A stretch of 28,515 bases of DNA from Streptomyces wedmorensis (lineage in GTDB: Bacteria; Actinomycetota; Actinomycetes; Streptomycetales; Streptomycetaceae), in NCBI RefSeq assembly GCF_000716445.1, contig NZ_JNWK01000082.1, positions 1 to 28,515 on the forward strand. Direction: 5' to 3'. The position numbers and the translations under genes are program-made. Positions 1 to 9,100 of the stretch are shown here, piece by piece. The notes under the pieces were generated by a model. It was not told the origin of the DNA, made no database searches, and saw nothing but the letters and a program-made list of their open reading frames with translations. Within the stretch, counting starts at the first letter, position 1, and the number at the start of each line of letters is the position of its first letter.

Positions 1-98
1 ACTTCCTCCACACCTACAACCACCACCGCTGCCACACCGCACTCGACGGACACCCGCCGATCAGCCGTGTCAACAACGCCGCGGGTCAATACACCTAG
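1..98 (+). mobile_element. IS481-type transposase, C-terminal end (cut by window edge)
   Basis: Reading from base 3 gives 31 residues and a TAG stop at 96-98. They include YNHHRCHTALDGHPPISRV, which matches the conserved tail of the DDE integrase-like transposases of IS481 elements (Y-N-x-x-R-x-H-x-x-L-x-x-x-P). Only the end of the gene is inside the window, so the catalytic triad and the intactness of the element cannot be judged. No clear terminal inverted repeat could be identified in the roughly 120 bases after the stop. It borders the toxin/immunity locus and is consistent with an accessory region. The family call rests on a short motif but is fairly distinctive. Confidence 0.75.
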
Positions 99-147
99 GT
101 CCTGTCGGGCATGGTGACCCGGACGCCCCCTGGCGGCGACGGGGCTC

Positions 148-202
148 GGGCCTGATCCGCCGGACAGGCCCCAGGCGGCGGGCCGGGTGGTCTTCCGGCC
201 CG
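148..202. terminator. Two adjacent GC-rich hairpins, candidate terminators
   Basis: Two hairpins lie between the convergent transposase and SUKH genes. The first pairs GGGCCTG (148-154) with CAGGCCC (165-171) and continues with TCC/GGA after one bulged A. The second pairs CGGGCCGG (179-186) with CCGGCCCG (195-202) around an 8-base loop. The second lies about 20 bases past the stop of the minus-strand SUKH gene. Neither has a U-tract, which is common for Streptomyces terminators. The function is inferred from position and shape only. Confidence 0.4.
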
Positions 203-221
203 GGCACGGAGTCCGGCGCCC

Positions 222-1298
222 TCAGAGGGTGGCGGCCCAGGCGTCGAAGGCCGCGACGCACGCGTCCAGGGTGGCCGCCGGGCGGCCGATCGAGGCTCCC
301 GGGCCGGCCGCCAGGGTCAGGGCGAAGCCGTTCGGACCACCGAGCGTGACAGCACAGTCGACGCCCGCCGTCGGGGCCGCGGTGCGCGGCGGGGCCGGGA
401 CGGCCAGCAGGAGCTCGCAGGAGGCGGGCGTCAGCGCCAGGGCGGACAGCTCCGCCTCCATCGCCTCGACCAGCGACGGCGCGTTGTCCTCCAGGGATCC
501 GGGGCGGAGGGGGAAGTCCTGGTCCAGGACGGTCACGCCGATCCCGCGGAGTGTGGTGGCCCGCAGGCGGAGGGTACGGGCGTCGAACACCCCGTGGGTG
601 TGCAGGACGTAGACGGCGACGAGCGCCGCCCTGACTCCGGCGGCCAGGTCGGCCGGTTCCGCCCGCAGGGGCCACTGCCACTCCCGTCCCCGGAGCCGTA
701 CGGGTCGCAGCCCTTCGGTCAGCGCGAGGAGCCCGTCCCGCACGGTCTCCCCGTGGAGCCAGGCACCTCCGGCACCGAGGGAGAAGAGCCGGCCCTCCTC
801 GTCGACGGCCATCGGGGCGTCCGCGGCGGTGCGGCCGAGGGGAAAGAGCCGAGTGCCGAGTCGGTCGGCGAGTCGGTGCAGCGGCGGGCCTGAGTACCGG
901 GCCTCCTGGGGGTCGACGACACAGCCGGTCGCCGCGACCTCACGACCCCCGTGGGCGGCCGGTTCCGGACGGAGGCCGTGGAACTCCCGGACGGCGCGCT
1001 CAGCGGCGGGGAAGAGGGGCCAGGGGCCCATGCCCGCCGTCTTGAGGACGGCGAGCATGGCGGCGTCACCGGCGTCCCGCCCGGGGTGCCAGCCGGCCCG
1101 GACCAGGGAGCTGCCGCCCTCGCCGCCGGACATCCCGTCGGCCGCCGCGGCCCGGGCCGCGGCGGGCCCGGCCGTCGGGAGGCCGGCCGTCGAGGGCCCG
1201 GCCGTCGAGGGGGCCGTCGTGGTCCGCTCGACCGCTGTCTGCTCCGTCGTTGCCTGCTCGACCGCTGTCTGCTCGGTCGCTGTCTGCTCGGTCGTCAT
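222..1298 (-). CDS. SUKH-3 immunity-type protein with repetitive N-terminus and unknown C-terminal domain
   Basis: 358 aa. Residues 1-50 are low-complexity repeats (TEQTA, then PSTAG units). Residues about 66-200 read like a SUKH-3 domain: AGWHPGRD near its start, a VREFHGLRP segment and an RLFPLGRTAADAPMAVDEEGR segment, all alignable to the intact SUKH-3 gene at 1696-2166. Residues about 207-358 form a second domain that I do not recognise. SUKH-3 proteins are known partners of secreted polymorphic toxins, especially deaminases, and act in the cytoplasm. It starts 12 bases after the upstream deaminase stop, so the two are probably co-transcribed. The ribosome site for ATG 1298 is weak; a second ATG at 1136 would skip the repeats and start just before the domain, and is a real alternative. 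Confidence 0.7.
   Translation of the reverse strand: MTTEQTATEQTAVEQATTEQTAVERTTTAPSTAGPSTAGLPTAGPAAARAAAADGMSGGEGGSSLVRAGWHPGRDAGDAAMLAVLKTAGMGPWPLFPAAERAVREFHGLRPEPAAHGGREVAATGCVVDPQEARYSGPPLHRLADRLGTRLFPLGRTAADAPMAVDEEGRLFSLGAGGAWLHGETVRDGLLALTEGLRPVRLRGREWQWPLRAEPADLAAGVRAALVAVYVLHTHGVFDARTLRLRATTLRGIGVTVLDQDFPLRPGSLEDNAPSLVEAMEAELSALALTPASCELLLAVPAPPRTAAPTAGVDCAVTLGGPNGFALTLAAGPGASIGRPAATLDACVAAFDAWAATL
1226..1293. repeat. Tandem repeat inside the SUKH gene N-terminus
   Basis: The 15-mer GCTGTCTGCTCGGTC occurs twice head to tail (1264-1278 and 1279-1293). A 19-base segment, GCTCGACCGCTGTCTGCTC, occurs at 1226-1244 and again at 1256-1274. The unit is a multiple of three, so copy-number change keeps the frame and yields the TEQTAVE-type peptide repeats. 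A related 15-base repeat lies just upstream (about 1185-1215) and encodes PSTAG units. Confidence 0.8.
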
Positions 1299-1310
1299 CG
1301 TGGTCCCGGG

Positions 1311-1703
1311 TCAGGAGTCCTGGAGGACGGTGATGCCGAACGCCTCGGCCAGGGCCGCGCACGAGCGGCAGAGGGGGGCGGGCGCGCCGTGCTCGGGGTC
1401 TCCGTGGGGGCGCACCTTGCGGGAGACGAGGGCCGCGCCGGCGAAGTGCGCCGGCGCCTCGGCGAGGCTCGTGGTCCCGCCGTCCGCGCGCCGGGCGTCG
1501 ACCGCGTACAGCCGGTCCGAGACGAGCGCGGACTCGGCGCAGTACCCGAGGAACGGCTCGCGCAGGCTCGGCACGAGCCCGTCGAAGAACTCCCGTACGG
1601 CGGGGTGGAGTCGGGGTTCGCCGTCACCGGTCAGGTTGGTCTGGCTGGTGATCGTCCCCTGGACGAGGAGGGAGGAGGCGGTTCCCGGAACGGTGTCAGA
1701 CAA
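1311..1703 (-). CDS. Stand-alone YwqJ-like deaminase
   Basis: 130 aa if translation starts at the TTG at 1703. It has the zinc-deaminase signature of the YwqJ-like family: GYCAESALVSDRL (Cys-Ala-Glu, residues about 58-60) and, further on, PLCRSCAAL (CxxC). The same two motifs occur in the toxin at 2180-3352. It has no signal peptide, WXG/LXG region or HINT domain, so it is a bare catalytic domain. Its start overlaps the end of the upstream SUKH gene by 8 bases, and a SUKH fusion gene follows 12 bases after its stop. An in-frame ATG at 1883 would give 190 aa, but the extra residues are the out-of-frame copy of the SUKH gene and look non-coding. Whether it is a toxin cassette, a cytoplasmic effector or an RNA/nucleotide deaminase with a house role cannot be decided here. 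Confidence 0.7.
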   Translation of the reverse strand: MSDTVPGTASSLLVQGTITSQTNLTGDGEPRLHPAVREFFDGLVPSLREPFLGYCAESALVSDRLYAVDARRADGGTTSLAEAPAHFAGAALVSRKVRPHGDPEHGAPAPLCRSCAALAEAFGITVLQDS

Positions 1704-2166
1704 AGTAGTCCCGCGCTTCCTGCTGGGGGCCGCGCAGCAGACAGCTGATGGCCTCGTACGTGTTCGCTCCCAGGAAATAGGGACCGGTGTGGTGCATGAG
1801 GAAGAAGCGTCCGGTCTCGTCGATGAGCACCATGGCCCCGTCGAACGTCTCGTATCCCACGGGGAAGAGCTTCTTCCCCACATTGCGGGCGAGTTCGGCG
1901 ACGTCCTCGCCGCTTTCCTCGTAGATCCAGTGCGGGGTGAATCCGACGGCGTCCGGCGGCGTTCCCGGAATCACCAGGCGCAGCCCGCCGAATTCCCGGA
2001 CGAAGTCCTGGGCGGCCTGGAACGCTTCGACCGGATGTCCTTCCTCGGCGAAGCGGTCGGCGACGAAGTCGAGGAGCTCGGGCAGCTGCGCACCGATGTC
2101 ACGCCCGTGTGACCAGCCCGCCTCGGTGAGGACCGCCTCGACTTCCTCCGCTGTCATTCTCGGCAT
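1696..2166 (-). CDS. SUKH-3 immunity protein
   Basis: 156 aa, a single SUKH-3 domain filling the whole protein: LTEAGWSHGRD near the start, FVREFGGLRLVIPG in the middle, then KKLFPVGYETFDGAMVLIDETGRFFLMH. ATG 2166 is chosen because GAGAGAG lies 6-7 bases upstream; an in-frame ATG at 2157 is also possible, and longer starts run into the previous gene. It begins 13 bases after the stop of the deaminase toxin, the usual toxin-then-immunity order, and SUKH proteins are established partners of deaminase toxins. It should bind and neutralise the toxin in the cytoplasm. It overlaps the next deaminase gene by 8 bases. Confidence 0.8.
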   Translation of the reverse strand: MPRMTAEEVEAVLTEAGWSHGRDIGAQLPELLDFVADRFAEEGHPVEAFQAAQDFVREFGGLRLVIPGTPPDAVGFTPHWIYEESGEDVAELARNVGKKLFPVGYETFDGAMVLIDETGRFFLMHHTGPYFLGANTYEAISCLLRGPQQEARDYFV

Positions 2167-2179
2167 TTCAGGCTCTCTC

Positions 2180-3596
2180 TCAGTGGTGCGCGATGACGCC
2201 GGCGAGGGGCAGCATTCTCTCACAGGACCGGCAGGGCGGTTTGTACTCGCCGTGCAGCAACTGATCGTCCCCGGGACGCATGTTGCCGATCTGAACCGAA
2301 TAGACGCGGGACCCTTCCATGGCCTTCCGCACGTCCTCCGGTGTGACGATGCCCGTGCCGTTCGGATCCATGTGGTGCAACCGGTCGGAGATGAGCGAGA
2401 CTTCCGCGCATTTCCCGTGACCGTTGCCCGGATTCTGGTCGGCCGCCTTCATGTCGTTCTCCACCCGGTCCAGGATCTGTTTCAGAGCCGGGTGGGTGGA
2501 CATCGCGGAGTCGCCGGTGGTGGAGCTGCTCGTGTGCGCGGTCAGGGTGCCGTCGTGGAGGAGGGTTCCGGCGCACGCCGTCTTGAGCCGGTGCTTGCCC
2601 TCCGGATACGGATTGCTGGGCGGCTGGTTCTTGGCGTCGTCGGCGAGGTGGCCGGCCTCGTCGACGAGGGCCTTGCGCTGCTCCTCCTCGCTGAGGTGGC
2701 TGACGTCGAGCGCGTCCCTGCGGTGGTTCTTCATGCCCTGGCCGGTCCGGCCGTGCCAGTCGGGCTGGGGAGTGATCGGCTTTCCCCCCGGGTTGTTGCC
2801 GCCACCGCCTCCGCCGCCCTGGCCGCCACCGCCGCCCGGGGGCTTGCCGCCGCCTCCCCCACCGGCCGGGTTCTTGCCTCCCGGGCCGCCGCCGGAGCCG
2901 TTGCCGGCATCGTGGTCGCCCTTGCGCTGGCGGGCGATGCGGGCGGCCGTGTCGTCGTCGTTGTTCTTGTGGTCCTTGGAGATCTGCTTGACGGCCTTGG
3001 GCAGGGTCTCGCCGATGTGGTCGCCCATGGTCCTGGCGGACTTCACAAGGGCGCCCATGGCCTTCTCGATGACCGGGTCGAGGGCGTCGGCGATGTCGTC
3101 CCGGCCCTTGTTGCGGCCCTGGTGTCCCTTGGCTTTGGTCAGCTTTCCGGCGGTCTTGCCGTGGATGCCGGCGCTCACACCGTTCAGTCGGGTGCCGGCC
3201 TGGTCGTGCTCGTCGTGCTCGATGTGGAAGCCCTTGCCCCCGGCGCCACCGCTGCCACCCCCGGCGGAGGCGAGGTTCAGACCCTCCTTGGCACCCTGCA
3301 CTCCCTCGTCGAAGCCGTCCTTGCCGGCCTGCTTCGTCTGGTCGAGGTTCACGCTCCGCGACGGCCTTCCACTTCATGGCCTCGATCGCGCCCGCCGCGA
3401 GGTCCAGCGCGTCCGCGATCGTGCGGGCCGCGGACACCATGTCCTTGAGGTGCTTGTCCTTGACCTTGCCCCAGTGCGCGTTGAGCGCGTCCATCGCCTC
3501 GCCGTGTCCCGAGGACAGCAGGCGCTGCACGTGGTTGTTGGCGAGCTGGCCGTCGTCGGCGAGGTCGTCCGCGAACTCCCGCAGCGCGTCCGCCAT
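2180..3596 (-). pseudogene. Polymorphic toxin with YwqJ-like deaminase domain, frame broken
   Basis: Two frames together make one recognisable toxin. In the first (3596 down to about 3355) is an N-terminal helical WXG/ESX-like pre-toxin segment ending AIEAMKWKAVAE; the same frame is open upstream (RRWPNVDEDAYRDM) but meets a stop with no start codon before ATG 3596. The second (GTG 3352 to stop 2180, 390 aa) holds a linker with DEHDQAGTRLNGVSAGIHGK, a long Gly tract and the deaminase with KCAEVSLISDRL and PPCRSC. In relatives I remember, about 100 residues separate the MKWKAVAE segment from the linker, so a deletion with a frameshift fits best. The GTG has a purine-rich stretch only 3-4 bases upstream, so the deaminase half might still be made, but without its export region. 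A SUKH-3 gene follows after 13 bases. Confidence 0.7.
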
Positions 3597-3663
3597 GTCG
3601 CGGTACGCGTCCTCGTCGACGTTGGGCCAGCGGCGCGCCCCTCCCCCGTGGCCTCACCGATCG

Positions 3664-4785
3664 TCAGCTCTCGGCTTGGACGATGTCGTACGAAGTGCCG
3701 GGGGGCGTCATGAGCCGGAGGGTCCGCTCCGCCTCGGCGGCGAGGGCGGCACGCGCCGCACGCGTCACGCGTGTGAAGGGTTCGATGGTGAGGGTCGTGC
3801 GGTCTTTCGCCTCGTCGAGGCGCCAGATGCCGGCGAGGACACCGTCGACGAGGAACGTGCGGTGCGCCTGGTTGCCGGTCCAGGTGCGGCCCTTGTGCTC
3901 GGCGGGGACGACGCGGGTGCGGTCGGCGTGCGAGAGGAGCAGGTTGTCGAACTCGGGGAGGAGTCGGGGCGCCGCGGGGGTGTCCTCGTCGGGGCGGGGC
4001 GCGTCGGGAAGGTCGAAGAGTTCGGTGCCGCGCTCGTCCCGGAAGACGAGGAGCTCGGGCCGCAGCCGCTCGAACGCCGGACGGAGGCGGGTGAGACCGC
4101 ACCAGGTCTGCATGTCCTGGACGGAGGCGGGTCCGAAGGCGCCGAGGTAGCGCCGTACGGTCTCGTCGACCTCGGCCGCCTCCCCGTCGGGGCCGCCGAA
4201 CCACACCCGGGTGGTGGTGAGCGCGACCTGGCCGCTCCGCCTCCACAGGCCGCGCGGGGTGACCTGCACCATCAGGAGCAGACAGCGGGCGGCGATGGTC
4301 AGCGCCGTCGGGTCGGCGTCCGGCCACTCCACGAGCAGCCGCTCCCGCAGGTCCTTGGGGGTGCGGGAGCGCTCCTCGACGTACTCGGTCGCCAGGGCGG
4401 TGAGCCGGTCGAGGTCGACGCCGTCGAGCCCCTTGCGGAACATCTTCAGTTCCCGGTCGATGGCCCCCGCCTGCACGAGCCGGCGCAGGCCGACGGCGTC
4501 GCGGGCGGTGTGGGTGTGGACGGTCGAGCGGAGCGAGACGATGCGGGCGACGCGCCGCGACTCCATCAGGTCCGACAGGTCCTCGGGCCGGAACCCGTCC
4601 AGGCGTGCGGCGAGCGCGTAGTACGGGGGCTTGGTGTTCTGGGCCTGGAGGCCGACGAGGTGCGCCACGGCCTCCTCCGCGCCGAGCGCGGCCGGGCGCA
4701 GGAGCAGCTGCCGGTCGAGGGTGGCACGGTTCAGGGCTCGGGTGCCGAGCACGGGGTGGGACGTCTTGAGGGCCATGATCGGCAC
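3664..4785 (-). CDS. Winged-helix DNA-binding protein, YcaQ/AlkX-like family
   Basis: 373 aa. It matches the HTH_42 (DUF1006) winged-helix family, whose best-known member, E. coli YcaQ, is a DNA glycosylase that unhooks interstrand crosslinks. Visible hallmarks are HLVGLQAQNTKPPYYALAAR (residues about 42-61), LRSTVHTHTARDAV (about 86-99, where YcaQ-type enzymes have a QxQ or related motif) and LLPEFDNLLLSHADR near residue 275. The length fits the family. GTG 4785 is used; ATG 4776 (MALKTS) is equally likely. It is the first gene of the minus-strand run that continues into the toxin locus, but it looks like a normal chromosomal gene. A role in DNA repair is family knowledge, not shown here. 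Confidence 0.75.
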   Translation of the reverse strand: MPIMALKTSHPVLGTRALNRATLDRQLLLRPAALGAEEAVAHLVGLQAQNTKPPYYALAARLDGFRPEDLSDLMESRRVARIVSLRSTVHTHTARDAVGLRRLVQAGAIDRELKMFRKGLDGVDLDRLTALATEYVEERSRTPKDLRERLLVEWPDADPTALTIAARCLLLMVQVTPRGLWRRSGQVALTTTRVWFGGPDGEAAEVDETVRRYLGAFGPASVQDMQTWCGLTRLRPAFERLRPELLVFRDERGTELFDLPDAPRPDEDTPAAPRLLPEFDNLLLSHADRTRVVPAEHKGRTWTGNQAHRTFLVDGVLAGIWRLDEAKDRTTLTIEPFTRVTRAARAALAAEAERTLRLMTPPGTSYDIVQAES

Positions 4786-4971
4786 ATTATCGAGACTTGC
4801 GGACAGCTACCGTCCTCGATGCGAGGTGGGGGCGAGGCGCCCGGAAGAGAGATACCGGCGTGCGGGATTCACCCCATATATCCTGCTCTCGGCCCGCAGA
4901 CACACCTGTCCCGCAGACACGCCCGTCGCGCGGGCGGCCCGTCGCGCGGACCGAGGAGGAGGTACGCGAAG

Positions 4972-6078
4972 ATGTCCGACCGCCGCCCCCACGCGGCCTG
5001 GCGCCGCCGCCCCGGACCGCCGCCCGCCGCCTCGTCCGAGCAGCCGTCCCCGGCGGAGCCGAGCGTCGTGCAGTCGACGCTCTACCGGGACGGCCGCCGG
5101 GTCTCCTCCCCCACCACCCTCGCCGACACCTTCCGCCAGCTGCGCGAGCATCCCGACGGCATGGCCTGGATCGACCTCCAGTACCCGACCGTGGAGGAGC
5201 TCCACTACCTGGCGGCCGAGTTCGACCTCCACGAACTCGCCGTCGAGGACGCCATGGAGGCGCACCAGCGCCCCAAGCTCGAACGCTACGGCGACACACT
5301 CTTCGTCGTGCTGCGCGCCGCCCGCTACCTCGACGCCCCCGAGGAGGTCGACTTCGGCGAACTCCACGTCTTCGTCGGCCCCGACTTCCTCATCACCGTC
5401 CGCCACGCCGACGCCCCGGACCTCTCGGCCGCCCGCCTCCGCATGGAGGAGAACCCGGACCTCCTCGCCCTCGGCCCCGAGGCCGTCCTCTACGCCATCC
5501 TCGACGCCGTCGTCGACGGTTACGCCCCCGTCGTCGCCGGCGTCCAGAACGACATCGACGAGATCGAGACGGAGGTCTTCGGCGGCGACCCCGCCGTCTC
5601 CCGCCGCATCTACGAACTCTCCCGCGAGATGGTCGAGTTCCAGCGCGCCACCCGCCCCCTCGTCGGCATGCTCCACGCCCTCATCGCCGGCTTCGCCAAG
5701 TACGGCACCGACGAGGAGCTCCAGCGCTACCTCCGCGACGTCGCCGACCACGTCACCCACACCAGCGAACGCGTCGACGGCTTCCGCCAGGCCCTCACCG
5801 ACATCCTCACCGTCAACGCCACCCTCGTCACCCAGCAACAGAACGCCGAAATGCGGGCCCTCGCCGAAGCAGGTTTCGAACAGAACGAGGAGATCAAGAA
5901 GATCTCGTCCTGGGCCGCCATTTTGTTTGCACCCACACTCGTGGGAACGATCTACGGGATGAACTTCGACAACATGCCGGAGCTGCACTGGGCGGGCGGG
6001 TATCCGTTCGCGGTGGTGCTGATGGCGGTGGTGTGTACGAGTCTGTACGTGGTGTTCAAGCGGAAGGACTGGCTGTAG
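4972..6078 (+). CDS. corA: CorA-type magnesium/cobalt transport protein
   Basis: 368 aa. CorA forms a pentameric inner-membrane Mg2+ channel. The diagnostic GMN selectivity motif is at residues 329-331 (YGMNFDNMPEL), between TM1 (about 310-328) and TM2 (about 345-363), and the protein ends in a basic KRKDWL tail. The large N-terminal cytoplasmic domain includes MAWIDLQYPT, HELAVEDAMEAHQRPKLE and the long helical segment from about residue 190. The start at ATG 4972 is set by GAGGAGGT at 4953-4960; the reading frame is open far upstream but that part shows no conserved sequence. Residues 10-30 are Pro/Arg-rich. It is divergent from the YcaQ-like gene and convergent with the AfsR-type regulator. 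A remnant of a related gene lies at about 12.7 kb. Confidence 0.93.
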   Translation: MSDRRPHAAWRRRPGPPPAASSEQPSPAEPSVVQSTLYRDGRRVSSPTTLADTFRQLREHPDGMAWIDLQYPTVEELHYLAAEFDLHELAVEDAMEAHQRPKLERYGDTLFVVLRAARYLDAPEEVDFGELHVFVGPDFLITVRHADAPDLSAARLRMEENPDLLALGPEAVLYAILDAVVDGYAPVVAGVQNDIDEIETEVFGGDPAVSRRIYELSREMVEFQRATRPLVGMLHALIAGFAKYGTDEELQRYLRDVADHVTHTSERVDGFRQALTDILTVNATLVTQQQNAEMRALAEAGFEQNEEIKKISSWAAILFAPTLVGTIYGMNFDNMPELHWAGGYPFAVVLMAVVCTSLYVVFKRKDWL

Positions 6079-6149
6079 AGCCAAGTCGCAACGCGAGGCG
6101 GTCGGGAACGCCGTCGACGTGCGGCCGGCTCGCTCTCCCGCGGAGCGGC

Positions 6150-9100
6150 CTACTCCCTCGTCGGCACACCGGTGTCCGAGAAGATGGCCTCCGCCTGCCA
6201 CCTTCTCGACCCGACAGGGTGGGTGTCGCGGAGGGCCCTGTCGAGGATCAGGAGGGTGCGGGCTTCCCCGAGTCGGTGACCTGTGCGGCGGTGCACGGTC
6301 AGTGCCTCTTCCGCGTGCGCGGCAGCCGTGTCGAAGGCGGCCTCCGATTCCGCCGTCTCCGACAGGGCCGTCAGGGCTTGGCCCTCCACCACCCGGAACG
6401 AGTGACGGCGCGCGAGGGCGAGCGCTTGCTCGGCGTCACGGCGGGCATCGTCGTACCGGCCCAGCCGCTGGTAGGTGAGAGCGAGGCCCAGGAAGCAGTC
6501 GGCCTCGCCTCGCCGGTACCTCGACCTCCGGGCCAGCGCGAGCGCCTCCCGGCCGGCCCGCTCGGACAGGTCGAGGTGCCCCCGCTCCCGGTGGCACGCG
6601 GCAGTCGTGGTGAGGATGCCGACCCGGATCCAGGGTCGCCCTCGGCTCCCGCACACGGCGAGGGCGCGTTCGGCGTGTTCCGACGCCGCCTCGTGGTCGC
6701 CGCGCTCGAGGGCGATCCTCGCGACGGCGTCCAGCATCATCGCGCGGTCGCTCCGGTGGCCGTCCAGGTCGTCGGTGGCAAGTCGCGGGCCCAGGGCGTC
6801 GAGACCGTCCTGAAAACGGCCGAGTTCCCAGTACACCAAGCCCAGGTTCTGCAGGGCCAGGCTGTGGTCGCTCCAGCCGATCTCCTCGTTCCGGGCGATG
6901 GCCGCTTCGAGGTTGGCGGCGGCCTCGTGCAGGAGGCCCAGATCGCGGCAGGTCACGCCGAGGACGACGAGCCCCAGCGCCTCCAGGTGACGGTTCCCGG
7001 TGTCACGGATCATCCGAAGGCCGGTCGTCACATGGTCGTACGCGGACGGGAGGCGGGCCATGGCCCATTCCGTCAGCGCCATGCCACCCAGGGAAGCCGC
7101 CTCGCCCTCCTGCCATCCGAGTTCCCTGCTGATGGCCCGGACACGCAGGTGGTGCCCCATCGACTCTCGGGCGTGCCCCCGGTCGGACGTGAGCAGTCCG
7201 AGGCTGCTGTGCATGGCCGCCTGACCGAACAGGTCGCCTTCAGCCACGGCTGCGTCCAGCGCGGACTGCGCGGCGTCCTGCCAGGTCGCCCGAGGCAGAT
7301 GCAGCCAGAAGTAGCCGAACAGGGCGTTGGTCAGGTGCCAGGCCACGGCGCGGGGGCCGTTGCGCCCGGCGTGGTGGATGAGGGCCAGGAGATTCGCGCG
7401 CTCCACGTCCAGCCACGGCGCGGCCTCCGGCCCCGACGGGAGGCTCTGCCGGGAAGAGCGGACGAGGTCGCGGGGCAGCTCCGGGAAGAGCCAGGACCCT
7501 CCCGCGGAGCGGGCCGCGCCCAGGTACCAGAGCATGGCTCGGCGCAACGCCGCGTCACGCTCCGCCGCGGCTTCCTCAGCCAGCGCCCGCTCCCGCGCGT
7601 ACTCGCGCAGGAGGTCGTGGAAGCCGTACCGGCCGGCCGCCGCGGGCTCGACGAGGTGCGCGGCGACCAAGGCGCTGAGCAGGCGTCGGGCCTGCGTCGG
7701 CGGTACGTCCAGGAGGGCCGCGGCGACGTCGGCGGTGATGTCGGGGCCCGGAAACAGCCCCAGAAGGCGGAACAGGCGGCGGGCGGCGGGCGCCAGAGCG
7801 AGGTACGACACGGAGAACGCCGTCCGTAAGGGCGAGGCGTCGCTCTCCTGACCTTCCAGGACCTCCAACCGGCTGCCCTCGCTCAACTCCGCTACCAGGT
7901 CGGCCAATCTCAGCCCCGGATCCCCCGCCAACCGGGCGGCGGCCACGCGCAGGGCGAGCGGCAGGCTGCCGCACAGCCGGATCAGCTCGTCGGCGGCCTC
8001 GGGCTCTGTGGCCACGCGCGGCGCGCCGAGCGTCCGGCTCAGAAGTACCAGGGAATCGGCCGGGTGAAGGACGTCCAGGGGCAGGGAGTGGGACCCGTCG
8101 CGGGCGACGAGATCGCCCAGGCGGTTGCGACTGGTGACGACGACGCAGCAGGAGGGGCTGCCCGGCAGCAGCGGACGGACCTGGTCCGCCGACGCGGCGT
8201 TGTCCAGCAGGACGAGCAGACGTCGGCCGGCGAGGAGGGTCCGGTACACGCGCGCTTGGTCCTCCCGGTCCACCGGGATGTCCGAAGCGTCCAGCCCCAG
8301 GCTCCTGAGCAGCAGGCTCAGGGCTTCGCCGGCGGTGAGCGGCGGCCTGTCGTGGTCGAAGCCGTGCAGGTTCACGTACAACTGACCGTCGGGGAAGCGG
8401 TCACGTACCCGGTGCGCCCAGTGGACGGCAAGAGCGGTCTTGCCGATGCCGGCGGCTCCGCCGATGGCGGAGATGACCACAGTCCGCGCCGGGTCCGCAC
8501 CCTGGGGCGGAAGCAGTGCCTCCAGAGCGGCCAGTTCCTCTTCACGCCCTGCGAACCCCGCAGTGTCGTGCGGCAGTTCGGCCGGAACCCGCAGAGTGCC
8601 ACGACTCGACGGCGGACTGGAACGTTCCGGGGCGCCACCGCGGCTCGGGGTGGAACGCGCCGACCCGGCCCCGGGGGACGGACGGCCCAGGGCGGCGTCG
8701 TCCCGGCGCAGTACCGCCTGGTGCACCCGGCGGAGTTCGTCGCCCGGATCGACGCCGAGCTCCTCGCGCAGCCGTACGCGCGTGTCCGCGTAGACCTTCA
8801 GCGCTTCCGCCTGACGTCCGCAGCCGTACAGAGCACGCATACGCAGGGCCAGCAGCGCCTCGTCGTACCCGTCGGACGGCGACATCACCGCGAGATCGTC
8901 CAGGGCGTCGCCGAACCGGCCGAGGGTCACCAGGCAGTCCAGCCGATCGCGGCGGAGCGAGCGCCATCGCTGCGTCAGCCGGTCGCGTTCGGCCTGCGCA
9001 AACGGTCCGGGGAGATGCGCCAAGGGCTCACCCGCGAACAGGGCGAGTGCCTCGCCCAGTTGGTCGGCAGCCGTGGCCATGTCACCAGACGCCTTGGTGA

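Noticed and set aside
3340..3370. Programmed ribosomal frameshift joining the two halves of the deaminase toxin
   Set aside because: No slippery heptamer or downstream structure was seen at the junction, and a conserved middle region seems to be missing. A deletion explains both the frame change and the gap.
6079..6149. Stem-loop between convergent corA and the AfsR-type gene
   Set aside because: Only imperfect short pairings (for example around GGCCGGCTCGC) could be drawn; not convincing as a terminator.
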